Position numbers and translations under genes: made by a program | In this document: one piece after another, positions 23,013 to 35,988 of the stretch | Layout of the letters: every line of letters begins with the position of its first letter | How positions within the stretch are numbered: position 1 is the first letter of the stretch | The notes under the pieces: generated by a model | Told to the model about the DNA's origin: nothing | The model's input: only the letters and a program-made list of their open reading frames with translations | Database searches by the model: none | NCBI RefSeq assembly: GCF_040183065.1 | Contig: NC_091120.1 | Span: 182,919,396 to 182,983,395, forward strand | Direction of reading: 5' to 3' | From: Periplaneta americana | Lineage: Eukaryota > Arthropoda > Insecta > Blattodea > Blattidae | Length of the DNA: 64,000 nucleotides

Positions 23013-23556
23013 CATTAGTTTAAATTATAGCTTCCATTCACTTCCACTTGTAAGATTACTTTTAATTATATCTTTTATTTACTTCTACTTGTTAGATTAG
23101 CTTTAATTATAGATTTTATTTTCTACCACTTGTTAGATTAGTTTTAATTGTAGATTTTATTTACTTCTACTTGTTAGATTAGTTTTAATTGTAGATTTTA
23201 TTTACTTCTACTTGTTAGATTAGTTTTAATTATATCTTTTATTTACTTCTACTTGTTAGATTAGTTTAAATTATATCTTTTATTTACTTCTACTTGTTAG
23301 ATTAGTTTTAATTGTAGATTTTATTTACTTCTACTTGATAGATTAGCTTAAATTATATCTTTTATTTACTTCTACTTGTTAGATTAGTTTTAATTATGGA
23401 TTTTATTTACTTCTACTTGTTAGATTAATTTTAATTATGGATTTTATTTACTTCTACTTGTTAGATTAGTTTTAATTATGGATTTTATTTACTTCTACTT
23501 GTTAGATTAGTTTTAATTATGGATTTTATTTACTTCTACTTGTTAGATTAGTCTTA
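23013..23556. repeat. 41-bp satellite, copy B left block
   Basis: About thirteen copies of the 41-base unit. The first few, from 23013, are more divergent and mark the array edge next to single-copy sequence. This is the left boundary that the window start hides for copy A. Confidence 0.93.
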
Positions 23557-24126
23557 GGGTAAACATTGGTCAATTTGTGGCAGTGGTTATTTCGTGATAC
23601 TTTTTCTTTGCTCTTTCGTAAACTAACCAATGGTGTTACGAGATTAAAATTTCCGCCAAGGGATTGCATATGTTGTCCAATTTCCAGAAACATACAGCTA
23701 CGCTTTGTGTGACTATTTTAGCTGCTTCAGTGAACTTTTATGTTTGGAGAGAGCAAGTTAGCGTCGACTTGTCAGGCGTACAAATTTTGTGGATGTTTGT
23801 AATTACATTACAGGCTTATTACTAAAGCTAAGCATATGATATTTGGTACAATGATTTATTATATCTTAATGAAATTTTAGGAAATGTTTTTGTAATTTTA
23901 GATACAGCTGTAGTCGCCAAATAGGCTTAGCTTTATTGATGGAAATCTTAGCTTTTGAGGCGAAATTTTGTTGAGTATTAAGCGTTAAATTTGATATTAC
24001 TTTATAAATTGTATTACAGTACGAATTTTAGAAATCTGAAGATAAGCTCTGATAACAAAAAAGAAAAGGGGGACGCAATGGGTTCAGTGTAGCTTCTGTT
24101 TGATTTGTTATCATGCTAAGTATCAA

Positions 24127-24734
24127 TGATAAGTGCTAGATGACTTACTTGCAAGAATTGTGACAGAAGATGAAATATGGCTCCACCATTTTGGACCGGA
24201 GACAGAGGCAGGCAATGGAGTGGCATCATACCAATTCACCAAAGAAATAGAAATTCAAAAGTGCACCTTCAGTAGGAAAAATTATGGCTACTGTGTTTTT
24301 CGATTCAAAAGGACTCTTGCTTGTGGACATCATGCCACACGGAACCACCATTAATTCTGACGCGTATGTGGCAACTCTCAAGAAACTTCAAGCTCGACTG
24401 AGTCGTGTTCGACGACATCGGGAGAAGAAGGATGTTCTGCTATTGCACGACAACGCACAGCCATATGTCAGTCACAAGACCACAGACCAGATCAGAAAAT
24501 TCGGATAGACAACACTGAAACATCCTCCTTACAGTCCTGAACTGGCGATTACCACCTCTTTGGTAAACTGAAGGATCCCTTCGCGGAACGAGGTTAGAAA
24601 ATGACTCCCTTGTGCACGCTGCTGAAGAGCGGCTCCGACGTGTTGGTCCAGACTTTTACCGTGCTGGTCTACTGGCCCTCGTTCCTAGGTTATGTAAAGC
24701 AGTTGAAAGGGACGGGGATTATGTGAAAAAGTGA
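24127..24734 (+). pseudogene. mariner transposase remnant (copy B)
   Basis: Same layout and shared frame breaks as 1064-1671. The first catalytic segment is closer to the mariner consensus here (TEDEIWLHHF, where A has TEDETSLHHF). The second is LLLHDNAQPY. The C-terminus is VERDGDYVEK then TGA at 24732. Comparing the two shows which changes arose after duplication. Confidence 0.88.
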
Positions 24735-25077
24735 CATTTTGTTCCCAAATAATGTATCTACATTCTGTGAAAATAGCAAAGCTGTGGGATAAAAATATAA
24801 TTTTTAAACAAATGTTATGCATTACTTTTAGAGTTACCCTAGTAATATAGGCTATAGTAAAGTCCGTAATAAAAGTGTTCACCCTTTCAGGGCAAAGAAG
24901 ATCCCTTTTCAACTTCAATTTTTACTTTGATTTCATTCTTATTATGTGTTGATATGTATTTCTATGCTTTCTTGCTATGAATATTAGACGGAATTACTAT
25001 GTTTGAAGTCTTGTAACAATAAATGAGAATTTCATTTAACTTTAATGAATTTTTACACAATTCTTCTACCCCTCACG

Positions 25078-25306
25078 TCGACCTGGTTGGCAAGTTGGTA
25101 TAGCGCTGGCCTTCTATGCCCAAGGTTGCGGGTTCGATCCCGGGCCAGGTCGATGGCATTTAAGTGTGCTTAAATGCGACAGGCTCATGTCAGTAGATTT
25201 ACTGGCATGTAAAAGAACTCCTGCGGGACAAAATTCCGGCACATCCGGCGACGCTGATATAACCTCGGCAGTTGCGAGCGTCGTTAAATAAAAACATAAC
25301 ATAACA
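25078..25306 (+). mobile_element. tRNA-derived SINE, family 1
   Basis: A 229-bp insertion with a perfect 13-bp target duplication TCTACCCCTCACG (25065-25077 and 25307-25319). The head has a pol III A box (TGGTATAGCGCTGGCC) and B box (GGTTCGATCCC) in a tRNA-like fold. The body has AAAAGAACTCCTGCGGGACA, and the tail is AATAAAAACATAACATAACA. Copy A has the empty site (CTACACCTCACGAAATAATC near 2007). It recalls the tRNA-SINEs of termites and cockroaches; the exact family name was not checked. Confidence 0.92.
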
Positions 25307-25559
25307 TCTACCCCTCACGAAATTATCAATGTCATATCATGAAATTACCAAGGTTATCTCGAAATTACTAACCTTTTAGCTTAAGTTGTGAAAGTGGTTT
25401 TTTGCACTTGTTCAAGAAAGTGTCGAATCTTTTATGTCTCCAGATTTGTACAGCAAATTATCGTCTTTTAAATGAAAAAATCGAAATAAGGATATATTTA
25501 CGCATTTGCATTTTACATTAATTTTCATGAATTTATCATGAAATTACCAATGTTTACCC

Positions 25560-26450
25560 TAATTATAGCTTTTATTGACCTCTATTTGTTAGATTAATCT
25601 TAATTATAGCTTTTATTCACTTCTACTTGTTAGATTAGTCTTAATTATATATTTATTTGTCTCTATTTGTTAAATTAATTTTAATTATAGATTTTATTTA
25701 CTTCTACTTGTTAGATTAGTCTTAAATATAGCTTTTATTTACTTCTAATTATTAGATTAGTTTAAATATTAGCTTTTATTTCCTTCTGTTTGATAGATTA
25801 GTCTTAATAGTCTTAATAATAACTTTTGTTTACTTCTACTTGTTATATTAGTTTTAATTATAGGTTTTATTTACTTCTACTTGTTAGATTAGTCTTAAAT
25901 ATAGCTTTTATTTACTTCTAATTATTAGATTAGTTTAAATATTAGCTTTTATTTCCTTCTGTTTGATAGATTAGTCTTAATAGTCTTAATAATAACTTTT
26001 GTTTACTTCTACTTGTTATATTAGTTTTAATTATAGGTTTTATTTACTTCTACTTGTTAGATTAGTCTTAAATATAGCTTTTATTTACTTCTAATTATTA
26101 GATTAGTTTAAATATTAGCTTTTATTTCCTTCTGTTTGATAGATTAGTCTTAATAGTCTTAATAATAACTTTTGTTTACTTCTACTTGTTATATTAGTTT
26201 TAATTATAGGTTTTATTTACTTCTACTTGTTAGATTAGTCTTAAATATAGCTTTTATTTACTTCTAATTATTAGATTAGTTTAAATATTAGCTTTTATTT
26301 CCTTCTGTTTGATAGATTACTCTTAATAGTCTTAATAACAACTTTTGTTTACTTCTACTTGTTATATTAGTTTTAATTATAGGTTTTATTTACTTCTACT
26401 TGTTAGATTAGTTTTAATTACAGATTTTATTTACTTCTATTCGTTAGTAT
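25560..26450. repeat. 41-bp satellite, copy B right block with 173-bp higher-order repeat
   Basis: Divergent 41-base units followed by four tandem copies of a 173-bp block, starting at 25721, 25894, 26067 and 26240. The landmark CTTAAATATAGCTTTTATTT recurs at exactly 173-base spacing. Copy A holds this block once (about 2416-2580) and instead has a long array of simple 41-mers. Confidence 0.93.
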
Positions 26451-26689
26451 GTGATTGTTACAAATATATGTACAAATTTATTATTTCTTAAATTTAAGCT
26501 CCAAGTTCACATTTCAATTTGACTCATCTATTTTATTGAAATCGTTACTATTCTTATATGTGTGTTATTCTGTGTTTTTGGCAACCCACGATGCCTGGGC
26601 AGACTATTTCTTGAAATAAATTATATATAGTTTAAATATTAGCTTTTATTTACTTCTACTTGTTAGATTAGTTTTAATTATAGCTTTTA
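26451..26689. other. non-satellite insert and last satellite unit, copy B
   Basis: Bases 26451-26637 (TATGTGATTGTTACAAATAT onward) have no counterpart in copy A and interrupt the array; a final satellite-like unit follows at 26641-26689. No terminal repeats or frame were identified. Confidence 0.5.
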
Positions 26690-27136
26690 TGTAATTGTAC
26701 AGCGAACACTGTGGGCGATCATGAGAACTAACCAGACCTTAAAAGTCAATTTTGACGGGAATCAATGTCAACAGTAAGATATAGTGGAAGTGGGTATCAT
26801 TGAGTCGATTTGTCCGAGTAGAATTAATTTCTTTCATGGAAGAAATTATGTTGTAGAGTCGCAGATTTTGGAAAATTTTCATTTGACCATTATCTTGTCT
26901 TCATTGGAAGAACAGATTATTGTGCAAGTCATAGAAATCTAATTTTAATTGTTATTCTTGTTCTGAAATTTCACAGCTCAATGGATTATTAAAAAAAATA
27001 TTAGATGTGACCTCATGTTCTTAAATTTCATAAATCAATTTGCAAACTGTTCTGAAAGCTTGTCACGAAGTTCAATGCATGGTGATATATTCACAACAGG
27101 AAATTCTTCTATAACTTTTCTAGACGATGGAAAATA

Positions 27137-28689
27137 CACTCAGGGACAAAAAAAACCGGACACTTTAATATTTGCTGGTATTTTGCAAAACATTATCTTC
27201 TCACACAATATTATGGTAGCCATCTGTTGTTATGGAGACGTGTATACATTGTTGATTGTTTTTTGTTTTATAAACAAGCCATTACAACCAAATATTCCAA
27301 TTTTGCTTTCGGAGTCTCAGATATAACAATTTTGTCTCAACCATTTTGTGCTTCATTATCGTTATCATTCGTTATTTCTTTATTTTTACATTTTCTGAGT
27401 TTAAGTGGGGTTGTAACATTTGTCTTAAAACAAGACGCGACCTGAAGATGTGGCTCGAGCTGTAGCCCTTTACGATGATGGACGCAGTGTACGTTACATT
27501 GCAAATGTTATGAATATGGCTAGAAGCACAACCCATGATGCCATAAAACGCTATAGAGAGACCCTAGAATATACCAGAAGACCAGGTTCGGGTCGTCCAA
27601 GAGCTACAAATCCAAATGAAGACAGATATATGGTGTTGAGAGTTCTTAGGGATCGCAACCTACCAGCTACTAGTGTAGCCCAGCAATTTGTTAACATGCA
27701 TGGACGCCCAATTCCGGCCAAAACAGGAGGAGGTTGAAAGCAAGTGGACTGATATCAAGTAGACCTGCAACTGGTCCCAGACTTCTCAGGATGCATCGAG
27801 TTGAATGACTGCGTTTTGCAAATGATCACAGGGATTGGAGAAATGGACAGTGGAGCTGTGTTCTGTTAACCGATGAGTCCCGTTTCAATCTGTGCTCACT
27901 TGATGGACGTGAAAGAGTTTGGAGAAGGAGGGGAGAACGATTTTCACAGTGTTGCATTTCCGAAAATGTGCCGTATGGAGGTGGTGGAGTGATGGTTTGG
28001 GCAGGAGTGTGTACGGATGGTCGTACAGAGTTGGTTTTTGTTGAAAATGGAAGACTAACAGCTGATAGGTATATAAATGAATGTTTGGCTGATCATGTTG
28101 TGCCATTTGGCCAATTTGTTGGCGATAATTTTGTTTTAATGCATGATAATGCACGACCGCATATTGCCCATGCGGTCGGAGATTATCTCCAAGAAGTGGG
28201 AATCCATGTTCTTCCATGGCCAGCAAGAATTCTAGACATGAACCCAATTTAACACGTGTGGGCCATGCTGGGACGGCGTGTTAAGAATAGACGACCGAGA
28301 CCAGAATCGTTACAAGAGTTGAGGCGAGCACCTGGCGAAGAATGGAACTTATTCCTCAAGAAGACATTGCTAACCAAATTGAGAGCATGCCAAGACGTAT
28401 GGATGCAGTTTTTCAAGCCAGAGGGGGGTAATAACCGTTACTAAAAAGAGTTTTTAATGTTTAAGGCACCATAAAATGAAAAAACAGTTAGACCAAATGA
28501 TGCCATAGTTATACGCCCTTTGTAATTTTTTTGTATTTTTCTCATCAGAGATTTTTTTTTTCAAATGTTCTCGTATAAAGTGCTAAATGAAACAATATTT
28601 TGTTTAAATGAGATTTGTTTCATTTTGAAATAATTTGCAACAAAACACAAGCAAATATAGAAGTGTCCGGTTTTATTTGTCCCTGAATG
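27137..28689 (+). mobile_element. Tc1-like DNA transposon, only in copy B
   Basis: A 1553-bp insertion at TA (27135-27136 and 28690-28691). The inverted ends are CACTCAGGGACAAAAAAAAC and the complement of CATTCAGGGACAAATAAAAC, followed by CGGACACTT. Copy A has the uninterrupted target (GAAAATATACTATCGG near 4878). It carries a single broken transposase gene. Confidence 0.93.
27430..28444 (+). pseudogene. Tc1-like transposase, DD34E with the Glu turned into a stop
   Basis: Cut-and-paste transposase of the Tc1 group. The N-terminal helix-turn-helix reads RPEDVARAVALYDDGRSVRY (27438-27497), with linker GSGRPRATNP. One base is missing near 27723, moving the frame to RRLKASGLISSRPATGPRLL. A stop follows RMHRVE (27806). 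The catalytic domain then runs in one frame: first Asp in LLTDESRF (about 27866), GGGGVMVWAG, second Asp in LMHDNARPH (about 28144), and MNPI followed by TAA exactly 34 residues later, where the catalytic Glu is expected (28250). VWAMLGRRVKNR follows. Length fits the family (~340 aa). Non-functional. Confidence 0.9.
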
Positions 28690-29009
28690 TATATTCTCGG
28701 CACGTTTCTTCTGATAAGAGTTTTGTGCATTTTTTTTCGTTCAATGCCAGTAACTTTAAGTTATCGCTAAAGTCTCCGATTGGATAGTCACTCTGGACTG
28801 TTTTGAGTTATAGACAGGACTCTGATAGTAAAATCTAACCATTTTGTCTATTACTACGTATGCTGGTGGATTAGTGTGATTTTCTAGCTGTCAGACTGAA
28901 TTTTCTTTAGCCAGCTTTGCTCAGAATTTCGGTAGGTACTGATAAATAATACAACTTGCAGCTACTTTCCAACTATAGTTTTGATGTATTGATATATTGG
29001 TTTCTTAAG

Positions 29010-29895
29010 TAAGGTGGGTGCTCCTGTTATGGCCATGTTCCTGATATGGCCACCCCCTATTGTGAGTTAGTTAACAAAAAAATCTGCTAAATTGCAGCAT
29101 AATCCAATGAAAGGGCATCCTGGGATGTCACTTGATCGTTTTCCATCCAGTTAGGTTGAGCAATATGGCGTCAGTTGCCTGTTTTGCTGTTTTCATGTGA
29201 TCTCTTCTTATTTTTATCTGGTAAGTCTCCTTTGTTTTATGCATGTTTTTCAAAGACTTGTTTCATGAAAACCATAGTACTCCATTCAGTTTTTAATGTT
29301 CTGTTGATTGGTGTTGTCGTTGATGGCGTATCTTTTACGAGTTGTTCATAATCAAACGATTTTCGTGAAAGCTTACCTGCTCCTGATATGGCCATATTAA
29401 ATGCACCATGGCCATATCAAGATCATTTCACTTTTAATTTTTCACCTGAAAAATTTACATGCCTTATAGCTGGGATTACGCAAAAATTCTATATTTTAAG
29501 AACAACAACTTAATTTTTGATGGTAAAACCTGTTTTGACTATACTTTTGAATTTTAAAAAAGATTATTAAGTGTCATGTTTATTCATTTTACACCAAAAT
29601 GATTTAATTTTAGCAAAACTGCGCTATCAAACTGAAAACAATCACGATTTATAGAACGTGGAACAAGGGTGGCCATATCGTGTGAACGTGTTCCTGATAT
29701 GGCCACTAGGTAGACTTTTGGAATTTGGGACTTTTTGGACAATTAAAGCTATTTTTATGGGGAAAGGAAATTGTTTTAAGAAAGTCCATTACACTGAGAA
29801 CGAGTAAGAAAAAAGTAGTTTACATTTTTTTTTCAAAATGGCGGCTAGAAAAATTCTCAAACCTTAGCATGGCCATATCAGGGACACCTACCTTA
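29010..29895. mobile_element. short DNA element with TATGGCC repeats (copy B)
   Basis: Orthologue of 5203-6088. The right end (CAGGGACACCTACCTTA) matches the left end (TAAGGTGGGTGCTCCTG) better than in A, which supports a terminal inverted repeat. The same seven TATGGCC motifs are retained. Confidence 0.6.
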
Positions 29896-30461
29896 TTTTA
29901 ATAATTGTTTTCCAGTGATAATCACGAACAAGAGAGCCAGGAGGAACAATAATGTGGGTAAAGGTAGGTCTGCTGAGGATTTAAGAACTTTTAAAGTCGA
30001 TGTTGAATCAGTGGGTTTCCTATCATAATAATTGTAATGCTAATATTGCATTTACCATCTGCCTTCTGCATTCCTACTAAAACATCAGTATGGTAAGTAA
30101 TCCATGGAAGAAAGTTTCATTCGAACTCTAGTTTTTTTTTAATCCTAACTATTAAACAACGTTTCATTATTTTCAGATATTGTTCAAATATTAGCTTTTT
30201 TAACCTCAAACAGTATTATATTACTTTCAGATGTCCCTCAATATTCTCAATGCAGTGACTGAATCCATGTAATCAAACTGAAAACTCAACACGTGTACTT
30301 CTCTACTGAATTATCATAATATTAATATTTATAATTATAGCACAATGTAACTTTTAACAACAAGTTTTAATTGTTTTTAAAATTTTACCCCTGGTTTAAT
30401 ATTACGAAGATAAGAGTGAATAGTGTCTACATCACTACTCTGGCAACCTCACACATTGTAT

Positions 30462-30717
30462 TTATTTTATTGGGTTATTTTACGACGCTGTATCAACATC
30501 TAGGTTATTTAGCGTCTGAATGATATGAAGGTGATAATGCCGGTGAAATGAGTCCGGGGTCCAGCGCCGAAAGTTACCCAGCATTTGCTCGAATTGGGTT
30601 GAGGGAAAACCCCGGAAAAAACCTCAACCAGGTAACTTGCCCCGACCGGGATTCGAACCCGGGCCACCTGGTTTCGCGGCCAGACGCGCTGACCGTTACT
30701 CCACAGGTGTGGACCAT
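30462..30717 (-). mobile_element. tRNA-derived SINE, family 2, only in copy B
   Basis: A 256-bp minus-strand insertion with target duplication ACATTGTAT (30453-30461 and 30718-30726). Copy A has the empty site at about 6657. On the minus strand the head carries an A box (GAGTAACGGTCAGCGCG) and B box (GGTTCGAATCCC). The body includes GAGGTTTTTTCCGGGG, and the 3' end is AATAAAATAAA. Short frames over it are not genes. Confidence 0.92.
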
Positions 30718-31873
30718 ACATTGTATCTAGTTTGTCTATTTTATCGTAATGACTATTTTATCCAACGTTCAATTTTATGTAATTTAGAGTCAATAATGTC
30801 TGTACAATATTGCTAGATTTAAATATGCATCCATTGCTTCGATATCATTGGAAAGTATTTTTTCACTTATACTCTTAAAATGGTTCTGTCTAAGAAAAGG
30901 GAAAGTTTCACAATAGAAAATTAGAGAAAAATGTTGTTGTGTATTACAATGCCAATTTTGAATTATGTGTTAATTGTAACTTCATTGGTAAATTAATTAA
31001 TTTAATTGTAATATGAACACTTATGTATTAGTACGCTTAGAGCAATGTGGTCCATGGATTCATTAAAAGTTACGTACCGGTATTCATAATTTAAGACTTA
31101 ACAAAAATAAAGTTTCTAACCGCAATATTTTTTTTTTTGTGTTTTTGTCACTGTACACCGAAATACTTAATACTCACCAGTTAATTGAATTTTTAATGTT
31201 ACTATAGTTTATGTGGATAGGAATTACATTTTAGCTGCATCAAATAGTATTTTTAGCCACTTGAAATTGTAATAAAATTTTAGATGCTTAAATTAATGTC
31301 TTAGTGCCTATTTTGCTCAATTCAGGTCCTATTCTAGGTGCCTAAAAGTTAGTTTTTAACTGCCTAAAAATTCGAGGTCTACTCACAATGTGAAATCAAG
31401 ATATAGGATACGTATATTGTACAAGAATCTTTTGGCACAATTACGTGTGGCTGTATCAGATATAAAACCAAATTTTCAATTTATTTTTACACGAGTCGAT
31501 AAAGATTAGGGAAGAATAATGGTTAAACATAATTATTATTTATTATTAAAAACATACGTGTATAAACCAAGTTCTTCACAGTGATTGAATTGATACAGGA
31601 TTGACGTAAATTAGTTAATGAAAATTGTAATTTTAGGTGCTTAAATTAATGTCATAGTGCCTATTTTGATCAATTCAGGTCCTATTTTAGGTGACTAAAA
31701 GTTAGTTTTTAACTGTCTAAAAATTCGAGGTCTGCTCACAACATTGTGAAATCAAGATACAGGATACGTATATTGTACAAGAATCTTTTGACACAATTAC
31801 GTGTGGCTGTATCAGATATAAAACCAAATTTTCAATTTATTTTTACTCGAGTCGAAAAAATTAAGAAAGAATA

Positions 31874-32266
31874 ATGTTTAAACATAATTATAATCAGAAA
31901 CTACAGCGTGTTCATAACGCGTGCGTCCGCTTCATTTGTAATGTTCGATACTATGATCATATCTCACCTTCTTTCGAGAAGTTATCATGGCTTAGGTTAC
32001 ATGAGAGGAGAAATCTGCACTCACTTTCTCTCCTATATCGAATTATGCACACTTCATCTCCCTGTTATTTATTCGCTCGTTTTCATACTCTCTCTCGCTA
32101 TCATAATATTAATACTCGATCACAACGCGATAACACGCTAGAAATTCCACTTCACACATCATCTCTGTATTCATCATCTTACACTGTTGCTACCTCTCGT
32201 CACTGGAACTCTCTGCCGCCTGAAGTCAAGGGCTGCCGAACATTGAAATCTTTCAAATCCAAGTAA
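31874..32266 (+). pseudogene. LINE reverse transcriptase C-terminus (LINE 1, copy B)
   Basis: Orthologue of 10331-10723, still open for 130 codons, with a handful of substitutions (QRVHNACVRFICNVRYYDH where A has LRVYKACVRFICNVPYYDH). It is part of LINE 1 copy B (about 31888-33120). That copy lacks the 3' hairpin signature because the segment between the nested LINE and the (ATT)n tail is deleted relative to A. Confidence 0.85.
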
Positions 32267-32508
32267 GAAAATTATCTTATGACGAGTTGCCAAACTAACT
32301 TACTATTATGACAAGTGTTGTATTGCATGTTTCCACGTACTCTCATTTTTTTATGTTCTAGTGATATTTAACTTATTTTATATTTTTGTTTTCATATATC
32401 TATAATGTGATAAGTTGAGCTATATATAATCAAAATTTTCCTTACTGTGTGTACTTAAAAATATTGTATTCATTGTATGCTTTGTACTGCACTATTTTAT
32501 TACTACTA

Positions 32509-32563
<55 letters not shown>

Positions 32564-33073
32564 TCTTACTTTTTATCATTATTATTATTACTATTATTAT
32601 TATCAATAATTGTCTTATTTTTTATACTTTGTATGTCTCATTTATTTTGACCTGCTGTTCACATTTTATTATGCTTTTTTCTTTCTTTCTGTATGTTATT
32701 ATGTCTGATTTCTACTTACTTGTTGTTTACTTACTTACTTACAAATGACTTTTAAGGAACCCGAAGGTTCATTGCCGCCCTCACATAAGCCCGCCATCGG
32801 TCCCTATCCTGTGCAAGTTTCATCCAGTCTCTATCATCATATCCCACCTCCCTCAAATCCATTTTAATATTATCCTCCCATCTACGTCTCGGTCACCCCA
32901 AAGGTCTTTTTCTTTCCGGCCTCCCAACTAACACTCTATATGCATTTCTCGATTCGCCCATACGTGCTACATGCCCTGCCCATCTCAAACGTCTGGATTT
33001 AATGTTCCTAATTATGTCAGGTGAAGAATACTTGTTGTTTACATTTTATTATTATTATTATTATTATTATTAA

Positions 33074-33120
<47 letters not shown>
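31888..33120 (+). mobile_element. LINE 1 (copy B) with nested LINE fragment
   Basis: Counterpart of 10345-11728. The nested minus-strand LINE fragment is at 32731-33028 with its 14-bp duplications at 32717-32730 and 33029-33042. The (ATT)n tail follows directly at 33048-33120. Confidence 0.82.
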
Positions 33121-33122
<2 letters not shown>

Positions 33123-35190
33123 ATACGTGTATAAACCAAGTTCTTCACAGTGATTGAATTGATATAGGAATGACGTAAATTAGTTAATAACAGTTCATCA
33201 CTACATCAAATGCTACTTAAGAAGCATTATACATTGGCTCATTGAACAGAATAACATACATTAGTCTTACATTCATTTTCAACCAAATGTTGATTGTGTT
33301 GTATTTAAAAAAGTAATTGTAGAGAAATAATTCAAGGAACGATTTTGTGTAAATATATAGGCTATATAATTAACGTTGACTATTTCGTTTATATGACGTC
33401 ATTCCATTTTCGACCAATGAAGTGTAATGAAATTTTGAATTCCAACCAATCACAGTCAGACTTTGCGATAATTTCTGCAGCTAGATTTATCGCTATCAAT
33501 TTATCGCATAGTCGTTCTTTTGTTTAGTCGTTGTCGCGAACTGTTTCCCCGTAAATTGATGAACATGAATACATTAAGATGCAACTACACGGTTAAACTT
33601 TTCTTTCAACTTTAAAACAACGAATGCAAGATTGATATTTAATATTAATTAATATATTTACGCAGTGAAGACCACGTTCAAAACGGCACACCATGTAGAC
33701 ACAAAATCTTTATGCATCTTAATTGAACGTACCTTTTAAACTTGATTCTATTCTTCCCAGACTGCACGCATACGCGATTGGAATATTGAACTGTGTAGAT
33801 GCAGCTTTAGTTCCGTTACTCACTACAGCGAGAATGCGTTTGTCGAGCTATAAAAAATGCTTTCGTGTAGCACTCATTGTAAGTAACGGTCGAAACAAGG
33901 CACAGCTGACATTGGTCCTGCTTCCACAGGTAGGCCTAACGTAACCTATAAAATTGTATCCTATAACATTTGTATTGAAATTAAACAATTAATAGACGTT
34001 GAATTTATGTAACATCATCGCATATCAAACTCAAAGACCTTGCAGAGTAATAATGTCTTTGATCAAACTGCCTTTCGTATGGCGTAATAGAATTCGTGTT
34101 TTAATTAGGCCTATCTATACAGAGATGGCTTCACTGTGTAGCAACATGTCTCACTGTGAATACATAAGCATTGGTATATAGCTGTCCCCACTGTTACTGT
34201 TAAATTAAATTATGATTTCAGCAGTTAATGAAAATGTATTTATGTTATAATAATAAGACAAAAGTGCAGTACATATAAGTAACAATGTTAATCCTGTATT
34301 TCGCTTTTCGCAATTGACATTACTGAATAATAACATCGAATTTCTTTATTGCAATAATCGATATTCATCTACGAGTATTTCAACTTCACAATGTCTGAAT
34401 AGGTTAAGTATTTGTTAATATACAATTATTAACATTTTGTGATCGAATTTTAGGGATATATTATTTAAATTTTTATTTTATTCACGAAATAGTCCTAATA
34501 AGTTAAATGTCACTCGAGGTCTGAGATTTCCCAGATGATCTCAGACGTTTCGTGACATTAATACAGATAATTCGACAAATAAACAGCCAATGATTCCAGC
34601 TAAATGACGTAATCCAGTATCGGCTACTCCTCCATCCCCATTCCTCAAACCTAGACTCAAGTATTTCGGGCTGCATTCACAAGTGATTCGGTGCTACTAT
34701 CTATTACCTTGGATATGCCATGCCTGATTTAATTTATTTTGTGTTGTTCATTTTTGTAATTAGACCTACGTCTCAGTGCTTACATAAATTGTAAATTCTT
34801 GACTATTTCTGATTATCCATTATTGTTTAATATTATTTTAAAGCAGTAGCAGTAGCAGCAGTAGTAGTAATAGTAGTATATCCTCTCGCTTCGTGAAGAC
34901 CAAAGGGATATGTGAAACAGGTAACTTGGTTCCTTTACAATATTTTAACTTAATTCCATGCCTTGCCGCATGTCTTTGCCTTCTCTATGAGTGTCCTTTT
35001 CCAAGTATATTCGTACTAAAGATGAACAACGATCGAGAAAGCAAAACTAACAGCGCCCGCAAAGCTGAAAACCCGCTCGACAACGTTCTATACATCGCCG
35101 CTTCGTTGACATAAAGACTGTTTGTGAGTGTTTCGAGACGCCGAGATTGATCACTTCCGAGATCCCGAAAGTCAAGCAGCATTGAATTGC
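33121..35190. other. unassigned duplicated region (copy B)
   Basis: Counterpart of 11729-13830, collinear and nearly identical. Same small frames (33723-33944, 34893-35114), same hairpin at about 34505-34558. No gene recognised. Confidence 0.5.
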
Positions 35191-35446
35191 CACAGTTGAT
35201 TATACCTCACTGAACTGAACATATCCTTTTATCGTGAATTTTATTTAATTTTCTTTTTTTTCTTTTTTATTATTATCTTATTACATTCTATTTTGTTACA
35301 TTTTTCATTACGTTTTCCATATTAATAATTTGTACTAAATGAGTTGCTTTTGATATATTCCAATGTATTTTACTTTTTTTTCTATTAGGATATTATTTTC
35401 ATGTTCTTTAGTGTCGATTTTATTATGCTATTATTATTATTATTGC

Positions 35447-35486
<40 letters not shown>

Positions 35487-35512
35487 GCTATTATTGTTAT
35501 TATTATTATTGC

Positions 35513-35576
<64 letters not shown>

Positions 35577-35697
35577 GTAATATGTTAGTATTCTGTTCTT
35601 TAACTTTTTGTTAAATTTTAACTGCTTGTATACTTTGTGACCTGGTAGAGTGTAAAAGAAGGCCATATGGCCTTAACACTGCCAGTATAAATAAAGA

Positions 35698-35731
<34 letters not shown>
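35190..35731 (+). mobile_element. LINE 2 3' end with expanded (ATT)n (copy B)
   Basis: Counterpart of 13830-14278. The inner ATT tract (35428-35577) is about 150 bases here against about 56 in A, with GCT interruptions. The 3' signature at 35640-35690 is followed by AATAAAGAATT and a short (ATT)n. Confidence 0.75.
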
Positions 35732-35732
<1 letters not shown>

Positions 35733-35988
35733 ACTTTTATCTACTTTGCCAACTGTTATATATGTATGTATAAACAATTAAGTAGTCTATATGAAACATC
35801 ATCTCTAACTTTCAGTGTATAATAATCCATTCCCCAAGTTTATTTAATTACTAGACCCTTATTAAAAGGCAAGGAATTTTGTTTTCATATGTTTAAGATC
35901 AAGTGTGCAAGCTGAAGTAAACAGATATTAACGTTATGTTTTATGTTTCTTCGAAATACAAATTATTTTAAGAATTGTTTTTTCCTTC

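Larger units (their letters stand above)
23557..25559 (+). mobile_element. mariner-type transposon (copy B) carrying a SINE
   Basis: Orthologue of 493-2255 at the same TA in the satellite (TA at 23555-23556 and 25560-25561). Its termini GGGTAAACATTGGTCAATT and the complement of GGGTAAACATTGGTAATTT are better matched than in A. It is 2003 bp long because of a SINE at 25078-25306. Confidence 0.92.

Noticed and set aside
30509..30730. Short proteins over the 30462 SINE
   Set aside because: Both strands are open only by chance across a tRNA-derived SINE with target duplications.
35363..35666. Poly-Tyr/poly-Asn open frames
   Set aside because: They are translations of the (ATT)n microsatellite; the same holds for 14142-14324, 17007-17270 and 58791-59069.
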